From: Mucilaginibacter gossypii
GTDB lineage: Bacteria; Bacteroidota; Bacteroidia; Sphingobacteriales; Sphingobacteriaceae
Reading direction: 5' to 3'
NCBI RefSeq assembly: GCF_900100945.1
Contig: NZ_FNCG01000015.1
Coordinates: 1 to 64,000, forward strand
DNA length: 64,000 bases
Part shown: positions 7,845 through 16,219 of the stretch, one piece after another
How the letters are laid out: every line of letters begins with the position of its first letter
How positions within the stretch are numbered: the stretch's first letter is position 1
The notes under the pieces: model-generated
Told to the model about the DNA's origin: nothing
The model's database searches: none
The model's input: the letters and a program-made list of their open reading frames with translations, nothing else
Position numbers and translations under genes: made by a program

Positions 7845-10800
7845 TTATTCTTCTTCCTGCGTTTCTTTCAGCTCATCTTCTTTTTTGCCATTGCCCAAAT
7901 GGATAATAGGTTTATCCTGGGTACCGGTGATAGTCATCGGGATGCCGAAGATACCGAAGGGCGGCAGCCCCAGCCTGAATTTCAGGTTCAGTTTGCCATC
8001 CAAACCCACCTGTCCTTCAAATCTTGGCCTGAAACCTGCAATCCGCATTTTGGTTCGTTCTATAGTCATGATGTTGTTAGCTATAGTACTTTTGATATCA
8101 ACCTTTTTCACATCACCGTGGCCAACACTGTCATGACCGGTTTGCTTGCCAACCGCGCTTAATAATTTCAATCCGTATACTTTTACTTGTTTTACAGAAA
8201 GTACGCCACCGCCTTTTAATGATGGATAAACCGGTTTCATATCGCTGTTTAGCTTACCCGCAAGCTTATAGTCTAAAGATACAATACCTTGTACATGCTC
8301 GGCCGAAGTTGCCATATCATGAAACAACTTGATTTCGCGGTAGGCCCTCTGAATATCAAACTCTTTCGCATTGATGTGATAATCAAAAAATGCTTTTTGC
8401 GGATTGATGCTGCCATAAGTGGCGTCCATCACTACAGGGGCACCTATCAGGCTGAAACCAGTTTGCTTAAGTACGATCTGCCCGTTGGTAACATTCATTG
8501 CGCCTTTGGCGTCACTGATATCCAAACCGCTGTATTTTACTTTTTTAACGTCAGCAGCAAAATTAAGATCAAGGTTTGCAGGCACCAGGATCACACCAGA
8601 TGATTTGGTTGGTTTGGCAGACGCAGGCACACCGGCAAAGGCCATGAAGTCATCGGCAATAATCAAATCACTCTTTAGATTAAACTCGCCTTTCAATGGC
8701 GAATTTGGCTGCATGGCATAGCCTATCACATTAGATAAAGCACCGTCAAGCACCACTATCGATTTACCGTAGTTAGCCTTAAACTGATCAAACTTCATTT
8801 TGTCCTGGTTAAAGCTGAATACGCCGTTGGTGATAAAAAATGGTTTAGGGAACAGCTCGGTAGTAAGCTTGATGTTCTTCACTTTCATGCTGCCCGAATT
8901 GTCCAGCTTATCATAGTGGCCGGTGGTTGCATCACTTTGCTTACCTTTCAGTTTAAAGTTGGTGCTTACAAACCCGTTCACATCATATCCTTTTACGGCA
9001 AACACTTTGTAAATCTTACCCAGGTCCAGGCTACCTCGAGAAGTTACGTTATAGTCAAGGTCATCAAAATTGCGGAGATTGGCCCTCAGTAAAAATGGCT
9101 GGCCTTCAAAATTGAAGGATACCGTTTTAATATCCACCTTAAGCCCTTTTAACGAGCCTGTGTTGTTAAAAATATTTACGCTAACCTGTACACTTTGCAT
9201 TGGGTGCGGATAGTATTTGGTTTGGATGTATCCGTTTTTTAGATTGATCTCAGCATTCGTAACCGGGAAGATGCGGCGGGCCGGAATATACCTGCCTTTA
9301 CTTTGCAGGTTAGCATCAAAATCACCACGGAAATCAATGCTATCAACCGGATAAAACTGCTTGATATCGTCTAAATGGAATTTAGCATTCAACCCGGCAT
9401 CAATCAATGCACCAGCCTTATTGCTTAATTTCAGATAGCCTTTGATGTAATTATTAAGTGCATTAATGTTCAGGTTGCGCACATTCACAGTGGCATTGGC
9501 AATGTTATGATCCGGACAAGCGACATCCAGGTCAAAACTGATATTGTTGATGGACTGCGGCAATTTACTATACTTAAAATACCCGTTCCTGAATGTCGAC
9601 TTGAGTTTAAATTGGGGAATACTGGTTATCACGGTATCAATCTTTTGCCTTAGTCCCGTTTTCCTGATGCCGGTGGTGTACTTGCCTTCGGCCAGTAAAT
9701 GCAAACCATACCTTCCTTTTACCTGGAATGGTTTAATGCCAAAAACCTTGTACCATTGCTCCAGGTCAATTTCGGTATTCACTTTAGCATAAATATATGG
9801 CGATTTGATTCCCTTTAATTTCAGCACCGAACCAAAGTAGTCCTTACCAATATTAAAATAAACCGAATCAATATTAACTTTTAAACTGTCGGGGTTGAGG
9901 CCAGGCAAACTGGCATCCATATTCAGGTACAGGTTTTTAACCGGCGCAGGAGTACTTTTGTTAACGATGGAACCGTCGCGCACTTTCATGCTGATACCCA
10001 GGTTGGGCATAATATTTTTTGAGGCGATGTACTTTCCGCTAAGATCAAGCTGGATGATGCCATTACCGCTGATATCCATGTTATCAACATATTTGGCGTA
10101 TTCATCCGGAATGGCGGTAAAAACGTCACCAAGGTCATTCTGATCGCTCCTGATCTTGAAATCCATATCATAACCATCTTTCAGGAATTCAAACCGGCCT
10201 TTAAATTTAACCGGCAGCTTGTTAATAAGCAGGTCGTTTTTTTGAAATGCGAAGGCCAATGATTTGGTATTGATACTGGTAACCAGATCGGCATTTACTT
10301 TTTTCCTGAGCACGTAGGCCTTATTGCCGTAATAAAAATCTACCGAAGCGGCATCTACGTGGCTATAAAGGTCAAAGATGTCTTTGCTTAAATCACCGCT
10401 TCCTTTGTAGTTCAGTTCCCGTGCGTTGATCTTCATGGGCAGCGAGCGGTCGTCATAAACCAGGTGGCTTTTGTCTATCAGGATCTGTTCAATGCCTAAC
10501 GATGCACTGGCGGTATCAGCTTTATTATCCTGTTTGGGAGGAGATGATTTGTAAACATTATAATTGGCTTTACCGGCACTGTCAACCTGGATATTGATCA
10601 GTGCATGGTCGAGATAGATCTTGTTTACATTGATCTTGCTTTTAAAAACCGAAGAAAGATCGATAGCCAATGAAATTTCTTTAGCAGAAACCAGCGTATC
10701 ATTTTGAAAAGGTATGCTGCCATTCAGCACAAAATCATTAAGCGTAAGGGTTAGCGACGGGAACTTTTTAAAAAATGATAAGCGCGTACTCGAAAACGAA

Positions 10801-10961
10801 AGCTTGCTGTTTACGCTGCCGGCGGCCCATTGCTTTATTTTCTGAGTCACTGTTTCGGGAAAAAGATAAGGTAACAGGAACATCAACAGCAATAAACTAA
10901 CAACGGTGATGGCGCTTATTTTAAGCGTTTTAACCAATATTTTTTTCAAGGGGAGCGGCAT
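7845..10961 (-). CDS. AsmA-family large envelope protein
   Basis: The 1038-residue protein has one N-terminal membrane helix (about residues 12-32) followed by a long, mostly beta periplasmic region. The N-terminal pattern (FPETVTQKIKQWAAGSVNSKL, then SFFKKFPSLTLTLNDF) and the C-terminal AsmA_2-like region (SGLDISDAKGAMNVTNGQI, MRIAGFRPRFEGQVGLDGKLNLKFRLGLPPFGI) identify the AsmA/TamB-like clan. Such proteins bridge the inner and outer membranes and are implicated in lipid transport and outer-membrane homeostasis. The C-terminus is Glu/Lys-rich. The gene stands alone, with a 128-base gap to the upstream orphan. Confidence 0.88.
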   Translation of the reverse strand: MPLPLKKILVKTLKISAITVVSLLLLMFLLPYLFPETVTQKIKQWAAGSVNSKLSFSSTRLSFFKKFPSLTLTLNDFVLNGSIPFQNDTLVSAKEISLAIDLSSVFKSKINVNKIYLDHALINIQVDSAGKANYNVYKSSPPKQDNKADTASASLGIEQILIDKSHLVYDDRSLPMKINARELNYKGSGDLSKDIFDLYSHVDAASVDFYYGNKAYVLRKKVNADLVTSINTKSLAFAFQKNDLLINKLPVKFKGRFEFLKDGYDMDFKIRSDQNDLGDVFTAIPDEYAKYVDNMDISGNGIIQLDLSGKYIASKNIMPNLGISMKVRDGSIVNKSTPAPVKNLYLNMDASLPGLNPDSLKVNIDSVYFNIGKDYFGSVLKLKGIKSPYIYAKVNTEIDLEQWYKVFGIKPFQVKGRYGLHLLAEGKYTTGIRKTGLRQKIDTVITSIPQFKLKSTFRNGYFKYSKLPQSINNISFDLDVACPDHNIANATVNVRNLNINALNNYIKGYLKLSNKAGALIDAGLNAKFHLDDIKQFYPVDSIDFRGDFDANLQSKGRYIPARRIFPVTNAEINLKNGYIQTKYYPHPMQSVQVSVNIFNNTGSLKGLKVDIKTVSFNFEGQPFLLRANLRNFDDLDYNVTSRGSLDLGKIYKVFAVKGYDVNGFVSTNFKLKGKQSDATTGHYDKLDNSGSMKVKNIKLTTELFPKPFFITNGVFSFNQDKMKFDQFKANYGKSIVVLDGALSNVIGYAMQPNSPLKGEFNLKSDLIIADDFMAFAGVPASAKPTKSSGVILVPANLDLNFAADVKKVKYSGLDISDAKGAMNVTNGQIVLKQTGFSLIGAPVVMDATYGSINPQKAFFDYHINAKEFDIQRAYREIKLFHDMATSAEHVQGIVSLDYKLAGKLNSDMKPVYPSLKGGGVLSVKQVKVYGLKLLSAVGKQTGHDSVGHGDVKKVDIKSTIANNIMTIERTKMRIAGFRPRFEGQVGLDGKLNLKFRLGLPPFGIFGIPMTITGTQDKPIIHLGNGKKEDELKETQEEE

Positions 10962-11089
10962 AGAAATTATTATAGCTAACGAGCCATGAAAATAGTCATA
11001 AAACCTAATTATTGGATATCAAATTATGATGATTGTAATGTTAGGGAAAGATGAGGGAGGGGGGTAAAAAACCGATTAACAAGCTTGAT

Positions 11090-11581
11090 TTATCTGTGAT
11101 TGTCAATATATGGTTTGACAGCAACCCCTTCTTTTTCTTTTAATTTAACTAAGAAGCCAGTTTCAAAATCAGATACCATTTGTCTAACTCCGATGCCCTC
11201 TATTCCATACCCCCCTAATTTGTAATTATTTTTATCGTGGATCCCAATTAGTTTGACTATTGTACTTCGTATGCCTTCGTTGTCTTTTTCTCCACATTTT
11301 AAATTGTATTCTATGTCTGAGTTCGAATTTCTTATCTCAAGATTCATATAAATTCCATAGCCGTTTTGCTTATTTCCAGTCGTATCTGTTATTTTAAAGA
11401 GTATTTCCGAATCAGCCGCCGCATATTTTTGCATTCCCAATAAAAAGCTATTGACATTACCAAAGAATACATACTTTTTTATCGGTGGGATGGTAGAGCT
11501 TACACCAGCAACGAAATAAATACAAGTGCCGATAAAACCCATTAGGGCTAATCCTAATATAACAATTATTACTCTCCGCAT
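11090..11581 (-). CDS. orphan single-pass membrane protein, AT-rich
   Basis: I do not recognise this 163-residue protein. It has one N-terminal hydrophobic helix (about residues 4-28, GLALMGFIGTCIYFVAG) and a soluble, probably periplasmic, remainder rich in Lys, Asn and Ile with no motif I can name. Its base and codon use is visibly more AT-rich than its neighbours, which hints at recent acquisition, but I did not compute this. It is flanked by the AsmA-type gene and the DUF4965 gene on the same strand. Confidence 0.6.
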   Translation of the reverse strand: MRRVIIVILGLALMGFIGTCIYFVAGVSSTIPPIKKYVFFGNVNSFLLGMQKYAAADSEILFKITDTTGNKQNGYGIYMNLEIRNSNSDIEYNLKCGEKDNEGIRSTIVKLIGIHDKNNYKLGGYGIEGIGVRQMVSDFETGFLVKLKEKEGVAVKPYIDNHR

Positions 11582-11653
11582 TAAAATTGATTTAGTCGTT
11601 TATCTTTTGTAGTGAAGTCAGATCTAAATGTATAAAAATATACCAGAACAAAA

Positions 11654-11681
11654 AAAGGAGCCTGCTATGCAGACTCCCTTT
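11654..11681 (-). terminator. rho-independent terminator of the DUF4965 gene
   Basis: AAAGGAGCCTGC (11654-11665) pairs with GCAGACTCCCTTT (11669-11681), with one mismatch, just beyond the stop codon at 11704. T-rich sequence follows on the minus strand. Confidence 0.8.
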
Positions 11682-11703
11682 CCAATTATTAAAGTTGGTG
11701 GCT

Positions 11704-14181
11704 TTACTTAGCCGCCAACTTATCCCTTAAAGTTTTCATATAATAGCCGCCAATTACGCTACGCGCCTGGAAGCCTACCATTTTACCGTTGGTAGTTTCG
11801 TGCCAGTCGCTTAGTGGTACGCGTGATGAAGTTTCGGTAGCAAATTTGTAAACCGGAGCAACTAAAGCGTTGAAATCAGCTCTGTTATCGGCCATAGATG
11901 CAGTCCAAAGGATCCAATCGCTTTTTGTGTAGGTTTTACGGCTATCAAGCGGCAAACCAAACTCTTTTTGGTGTGCTAAATAGTATTTAAGCTCGGTATC
12001 GTACACTTTTTGAGGGAATAATTTCAAGCCCAACACTTTATCCCAAACCATGTTGTATTTCTGGCTCCAGGTATCTTTGCTGTCAAACACCAGGCCGTAG
12101 TGATCGCCCGCGTTGGCTTTGTATTCCCATTTTTTAGCCATGTCTTTAGCCATAGCTTTGTACTTTTTAGCGGTTGCGGCATCACCTAACATACCGGCTA
12201 ATTCGCCGTAGGCGTCAATGGCTACAATAGCTTTTACTGATAAGTTGGCATTGTGTGCCAGGTGACCGGCAAAATCATCAGTACACAATTGGCTACCCGG
12301 ATCAAAACCTGATTTAGCAAGATACTCAGTCCAAATAGTTAATGTTTTCCAGTGTTTTTTAGCATAGTTGGCATTGCCTTCAACTTTTGCTAAAGCAGCG
12401 TTAAGGATAATCATGTTACCACTTTCTTCAACCGGCATGTCCTCGCCATAAGTTTGGCCGTTGGCCAATGGATAAGTACCTAAATCGTGCGATGAGTAAG
12501 GTTTATTCCATTTACCGCTTTCGCTGAAATAGAAGATGCCGTTCATCATACCTTTCAACAAATCAGGATTGTATAGCAGGTACATTGGAGCCGAAGGGTA
12601 AGTAATGTCAACCGTGTTGATTGAGCCATTGCTAAAGTTCTCTTTGGATAGGAACAGCAATTCGCCCTCCGGGCTTTTAACCAATTGGTGCGCGGCAATA
12701 CTTTGACGATAAGCCATTACACATAACTTAGCATATTTTTCACCACCGGCTTTAACCGCATCGGCCCAGATCTTAGCATCTGTTTTTACACAAGTGCCAA
12801 TCACTTTAGCATAAGCTTTGGTAGCATCGCTCAGTACGCCTTCAATAGTAGCACCCGGAGCATTCCTCCACCATGGCCTTAAATTGGTTTTAAAGTATTG
12901 AATAGCATAAATATCATCATACCCAACCGAAATAAATTTAGATACCGGCGCAGCAGTCACTTTATCAAATGGTAATACCGTGCTTAACATGAATTGTTTA
13001 CCAGTAGCCGTAGTTTCACCTTTTTGGGCGCCCAGGAATGATGATACCGCCTCACCTTCGGGAGTGATGTATTGTTTAGCTCCGGCGGTTGACGAAGCAA
13101 CATAAACATAGCCCCAGTCAATACGCAGGTTATCACCTTTTTTCTGTAATACGGGTTGTTCCACGGTGCCCGCTTTTAACAGCTTAAGGCCGTTCTGACT
13201 GTATTTTGACGCAGTAACTTCCTGTGATGGTGTATTTACAGCCAGATTACTTGATACCCCCTGATAGATCTGAACATCATGAGCTTTCCCATCGGTTGAT
13301 TTCAATTGGTAAGTGATGTATGATACCGGGGTGGTAAGTAATTTCAAATCGCCCATAACCAATGGCGAAGTAAACGTAAGTTTCAGGTTTACCTCCCCTG
13401 CTTTAAAGTTATATACGGTTTGGGTAGCTGTAACTTTAACGCTGGTTTGCTCAGCCAGTTTAACGGCTTCGTCATCCTTGCTCAACACTTCTTCAGCAAG
13501 ACCGGCATCAATAAACGAGCCGCCACCGGTGTTTTTACAATGGATAGCCAAAACGTTTTCGCCTGCTTTCAGATTCGATTTTGCACTGGCAGGCAATGCA
13601 ACAGTTTCAAAATCGCCGTTAGCACCACCTTCGGCAGCAATCTGCTGGCCGTTCAGGTATACTTCGGCTTCATCATCATGATAAATTTTCAACATTAAAC
13701 GGCCTTTCGGTAATTCGGCAATATTAAATTTACGACGAACCCAAATGTCTTTACCTCTCCATTCAGTGCCTTTGCCTGCACGTTCATCGCCAAATGGCGC
13801 AGCGCTGCTTTTCCAGCCCTGATCATTAAAGCCCGGTTTTTCCCAGCCTTCTGCCGGGGCAGTTTCGGCCAGGTATTGACTGTTGTACGATTTTTCGTCG
13901 GTAGCTGCTAAAATGGTTTTATAATTAACGGCCGATGCGCCCATAAAACGGTAGTAATTGCCATCAACCTTAATGAGGCCCAGTAACGATTGATCTTTCC
14001 CGGTCCAGTGCTTGGTGGTTGATTCATTTAACTTATCGGTGTTTGACCAGATGCTGAAATAAGTGTTGTGCGTGATCAGCGGATAAGACGGCATCTTATC
14101 TTGTGCCAGCGCTGTTTGTGCAACAAACGATGCTGCCAGTCCGGAAACAAGCAAGTACGTTTTTTTAAAAATGCGGTTCAT
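11704..14181 (-). CDS. DUF4965/glutaminase-A-like secreted protein
   Basis: The 825-residue protein has a signal peptide (cleavage likely after QTALAQ). Its architecture matches Bacteroidota proteins annotated as glutaminase family (GtaA-like, DUF5127, DUF4965 and DUF1793 regions): YPLITHNTYFSIWS at the mature N-terminus, SVGYDDIYAIQYF mid-protein, and an alpha-helical region with PSAPMYLLYNP, YGEDMPVEESGNM and DWHETTNGKMVGFQARSVIGG at the end. A galactose-binding-like beta-sandwich is inserted around residues 130-235 (WVRRKFNI, HDDEAEVYLNGQ, LAIHC). The genomic setting beside a sulfatase suggests glycan breakdown rather than glutamine hydrolysis; the true substrate is not known. It follows the sulfatase gene by 45 bases and is probably in its operon. 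Confidence 0.85.
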   Translation of the reverse strand: MNRIFKKTYLLVSGLAASFVAQTALAQDKMPSYPLITHNTYFSIWSNTDKLNESTTKHWTGKDQSLLGLIKVDGNYYRFMGASAVNYKTILAATDEKSYNSQYLAETAPAEGWEKPGFNDQGWKSSAAPFGDERAGKGTEWRGKDIWVRRKFNIAELPKGRLMLKIYHDDEAEVYLNGQQIAAEGGANGDFETVALPASAKSNLKAGENVLAIHCKNTGGGSFIDAGLAEEVLSKDDEAVKLAEQTSVKVTATQTVYNFKAGEVNLKLTFTSPLVMGDLKLLTTPVSYITYQLKSTDGKAHDVQIYQGVSSNLAVNTPSQEVTASKYSQNGLKLLKAGTVEQPVLQKKGDNLRIDWGYVYVASSTAGAKQYITPEGEAVSSFLGAQKGETTATGKQFMLSTVLPFDKVTAAPVSKFISVGYDDIYAIQYFKTNLRPWWRNAPGATIEGVLSDATKAYAKVIGTCVKTDAKIWADAVKAGGEKYAKLCVMAYRQSIAAHQLVKSPEGELLFLSKENFSNGSINTVDITYPSAPMYLLYNPDLLKGMMNGIFYFSESGKWNKPYSSHDLGTYPLANGQTYGEDMPVEESGNMIILNAALAKVEGNANYAKKHWKTLTIWTEYLAKSGFDPGSQLCTDDFAGHLAHNANLSVKAIVAIDAYGELAGMLGDAATAKKYKAMAKDMAKKWEYKANAGDHYGLVFDSKDTWSQKYNMVWDKVLGLKLFPQKVYDTELKYYLAHQKEFGLPLDSRKTYTKSDWILWTASMADNRADFNALVAPVYKFATETSSRVPLSDWHETTNGKMVGFQARSVIGGYYMKTLRDKLAAK

Positions 14182-14226
14182 AAACTACGTTTTACTTTTG
14201 GTTTTAATTTATTGTTGGTTTTTTTA

Positions 14227-15939
14227 TTATTTACTCTTATTTCCCGGCTTTGGAAAAACCTGGTGCGTATTTGCCCAGATATGCCAAAGGCTATCCAATT
14301 GGTGCACTTTTTCCGGGTATTTCGATTTCAGATCGGTGGTTTCGGTTTTATCCTGCGACAGATCGTACAAATGCCAGGTAGTATCATTACTCAGCGATAC
14401 CAGCTTCCAGTTTCCTGAACGCGCATACCTCGCGCCAAAGTGCTCGTTAAACAAATCCTCATGACCGGGAGTTTGTTTGCCTTTAAAACCTGGCACCAGG
14501 CTGATACCTGTAGTCGGTGGAATGTTGTGCCCCTTATATGTTTTAGGATATTTGGCCCCAGCCAGCTCAACAAAGGTACCCATGAAGTCCATCACATGGC
14601 CCACATGGTCATTAAAGCCACCTCTATTAGCAATAATTCCCTTTGGCCAAAAGGCAATCATCGGTGTATGGATACCTCCTTCATATGATTCGGCTTTCCA
14701 ATATTCATACGGCGTGTTGGCTACGTTTGCCCAACGCGGCCCGATTGACGAATAAGTAGTCTCCGGGCCTGGCAAAGCTTCTTTCTTTGTGGCATAAACA
14801 ATTTTCCGTCCGTCGCGGGTTTCATTAGGGCGATCAAAACCCGGACCATAAGCAGCGCAGTTTTCAGCACTTGCCCCATTATCCGACAGGAAAACGATAA
14901 GCGTGTTATCCAGCTGCCCCGTTTCTTTCAGCGTTTTAACAATGCGGCCAATGCCCTGGTCCATCCTGTCGATCATGGCGGCATGAACAGCCATGGCCAT
15001 GGCATCCCACTCTTTATCAGGATTGTTTTCCCATTGCAGATCACCTTTCCAGCGATCGGATAGCTTTGTTTTCGCAGGATCAATAAGCCCAAGCTTCAGC
15101 ATCTTTTTGTATCTCGCTTCGCGGATTTCCTGCCAGCCCGCTTTGTAGGTGTCTTTATATTTGGCAATATCCTCTGGCTTTGCCATCAGCGGCCAGTGCG
15201 GTGCATTTTCGGCAACGTACAAAAAGAACGGCTTTAACGATTTAGCGTAGCCTTTGATATAAGCTACCGCAGTATCGTTAATAGCATCTGTATGATAGTA
15301 GTTTTTGGGGACGGTTTTAATGGGCTTAGTACCGCTAACCAAACTAAAAGGATCATAAAAATCAACCACGCCCCAAATGGTCCCAAAAAATTTCTCGAAC
15401 CCGCGGCTGGTTGGGTACTGGCCAATGGGCGAAAAATCGCCAAAATCTTTATGATGATTTAACCAGGCCATCTGGTCCTGCGCGTTAGGCTGCCCATTGG
15501 TGTTGGACACATGCCACTTTCCCGACATGGCGGTATGGTAACCTGCGGATTTCAAAACTTCGGCAAGGGTTACCGCGTTGTCTGTTATATGACCGAGATA
15601 TCCGGGTTCGTCTTCGGCGTCGGTCATTTTGCCTATGCCTGCCTGTTGATTGTATAAACCGGTAAGTAAAGATGCTCTTGTTGGGCAGCAACGCGATGTG
15701 TTATAGAATTGCCTGTAGCGAATACCATTTTGAGCAAGGTAATTGATGTTGGGGGTATTCACCTCACCGCCATAACAGCCCAGATCAGAAAAACCCATAT
15801 CATCGGCCATGATCACGATAATATTCGGGCGTTTCCTTGCCGGCTCAGGTTGCTTCATAGCTTTAGTTTGCCACGCAACTGAAACAAGCGCTATTGCACC
15901 GGCACAAAATAAGCCGGCATATAGTTTATATTTATTCAT
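14227..15939 (-). CDS. type I sulfatase (arylsulfatase family, S1)
   Basis: The 570-residue exported enzyme has an N-terminal hydrophobic signal. Metal-binding DD lies at about residues 46-47 (IVIMADDMGFSDLGCYGG). The formylglycine signature C-x-P-x-R is SRCCPTRAS, with the converted Cys at about residue 84, followed by LLTG. SGKWH and LSDNGAS supply the other active-site residues. Such enzymes remove sulfate esters from glycans or small aryl sulfates and need an anaerobic-type maturase for Cys, which is not in this window. It heads a likely operon with the DUF4965 gene. A 44-base tandem duplication lies in its promoter region. Confidence 0.93.
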   Translation of the reverse strand: MNKYKLYAGLFCAGAIALVSVAWQTKAMKQPEPARKRPNIIVIMADDMGFSDLGCYGGEVNTPNINYLAQNGIRYRQFYNTSRCCPTRASLLTGLYNQQAGIGKMTDAEDEPGYLGHITDNAVTLAEVLKSAGYHTAMSGKWHVSNTNGQPNAQDQMAWLNHHKDFGDFSPIGQYPTSRGFEKFFGTIWGVVDFYDPFSLVSGTKPIKTVPKNYYHTDAINDTAVAYIKGYAKSLKPFFLYVAENAPHWPLMAKPEDIAKYKDTYKAGWQEIREARYKKMLKLGLIDPAKTKLSDRWKGDLQWENNPDKEWDAMAMAVHAAMIDRMDQGIGRIVKTLKETGQLDNTLIVFLSDNGASAENCAAYGPGFDRPNETRDGRKIVYATKKEALPGPETTYSSIGPRWANVANTPYEYWKAESYEGGIHTPMIAFWPKGIIANRGGFNDHVGHVMDFMGTFVELAGAKYPKTYKGHNIPPTTGISLVPGFKGKQTPGHEDLFNEHFGARYARSGNWKLVSLSNDTTWHLYDLSQDKTETTDLKSKYPEKVHQLDSLWHIWANTHQVFPKPGNKSK

Positions 15940-16096
15940 AGGTGATCAAAATACCTGCGCCAGTTCGGTTAAATTTACGTTTTCAATAAAGCAGGAAAGT
16001 TAAAAAATGACCGGGGCTTTTATGCCTGAACATATAGCACTACGGACAGTTTTACACATTCCAAATTAAAGCAATCATTTTACACAAAACGGCTCA

Positions 16097-16183
16097 ATAC
16101 TTGGTGAAATCGTATCATTTTTGGGATGTACATCAAAACGATACTTGGTGAAATCGTATCATTTTTGGGATGTACATCAAAAC
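16097..16183. repeat. perfect 44-base tandem duplication with GATGTACATC palindromes
   Basis: The segments 16097-16139 and 16141-16183 are identical over 43 bases at a period of 44. Each contains the 10-base palindrome GATGTACATC (first copy at 16125-16134) and the word ATCGTATCATTTTTGG. It is intergenic, about 160 to 245 bases upstream of the sulfatase start and just after the end of the MG2/plug gene. Two identical sites four helical turns apart would suit a dimeric regulator, which is an inference. Confidence 0.85.
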
Positions 16184-16219
16184 CTATTGTTTAAGGATAA
16201 ACTGAAAGTTGCTATAGAT

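Noticed and set aside
16097..16183. Possible start of a CRISPR array
   Set aside because: There are only two copies, separated by a single base with no spacer.
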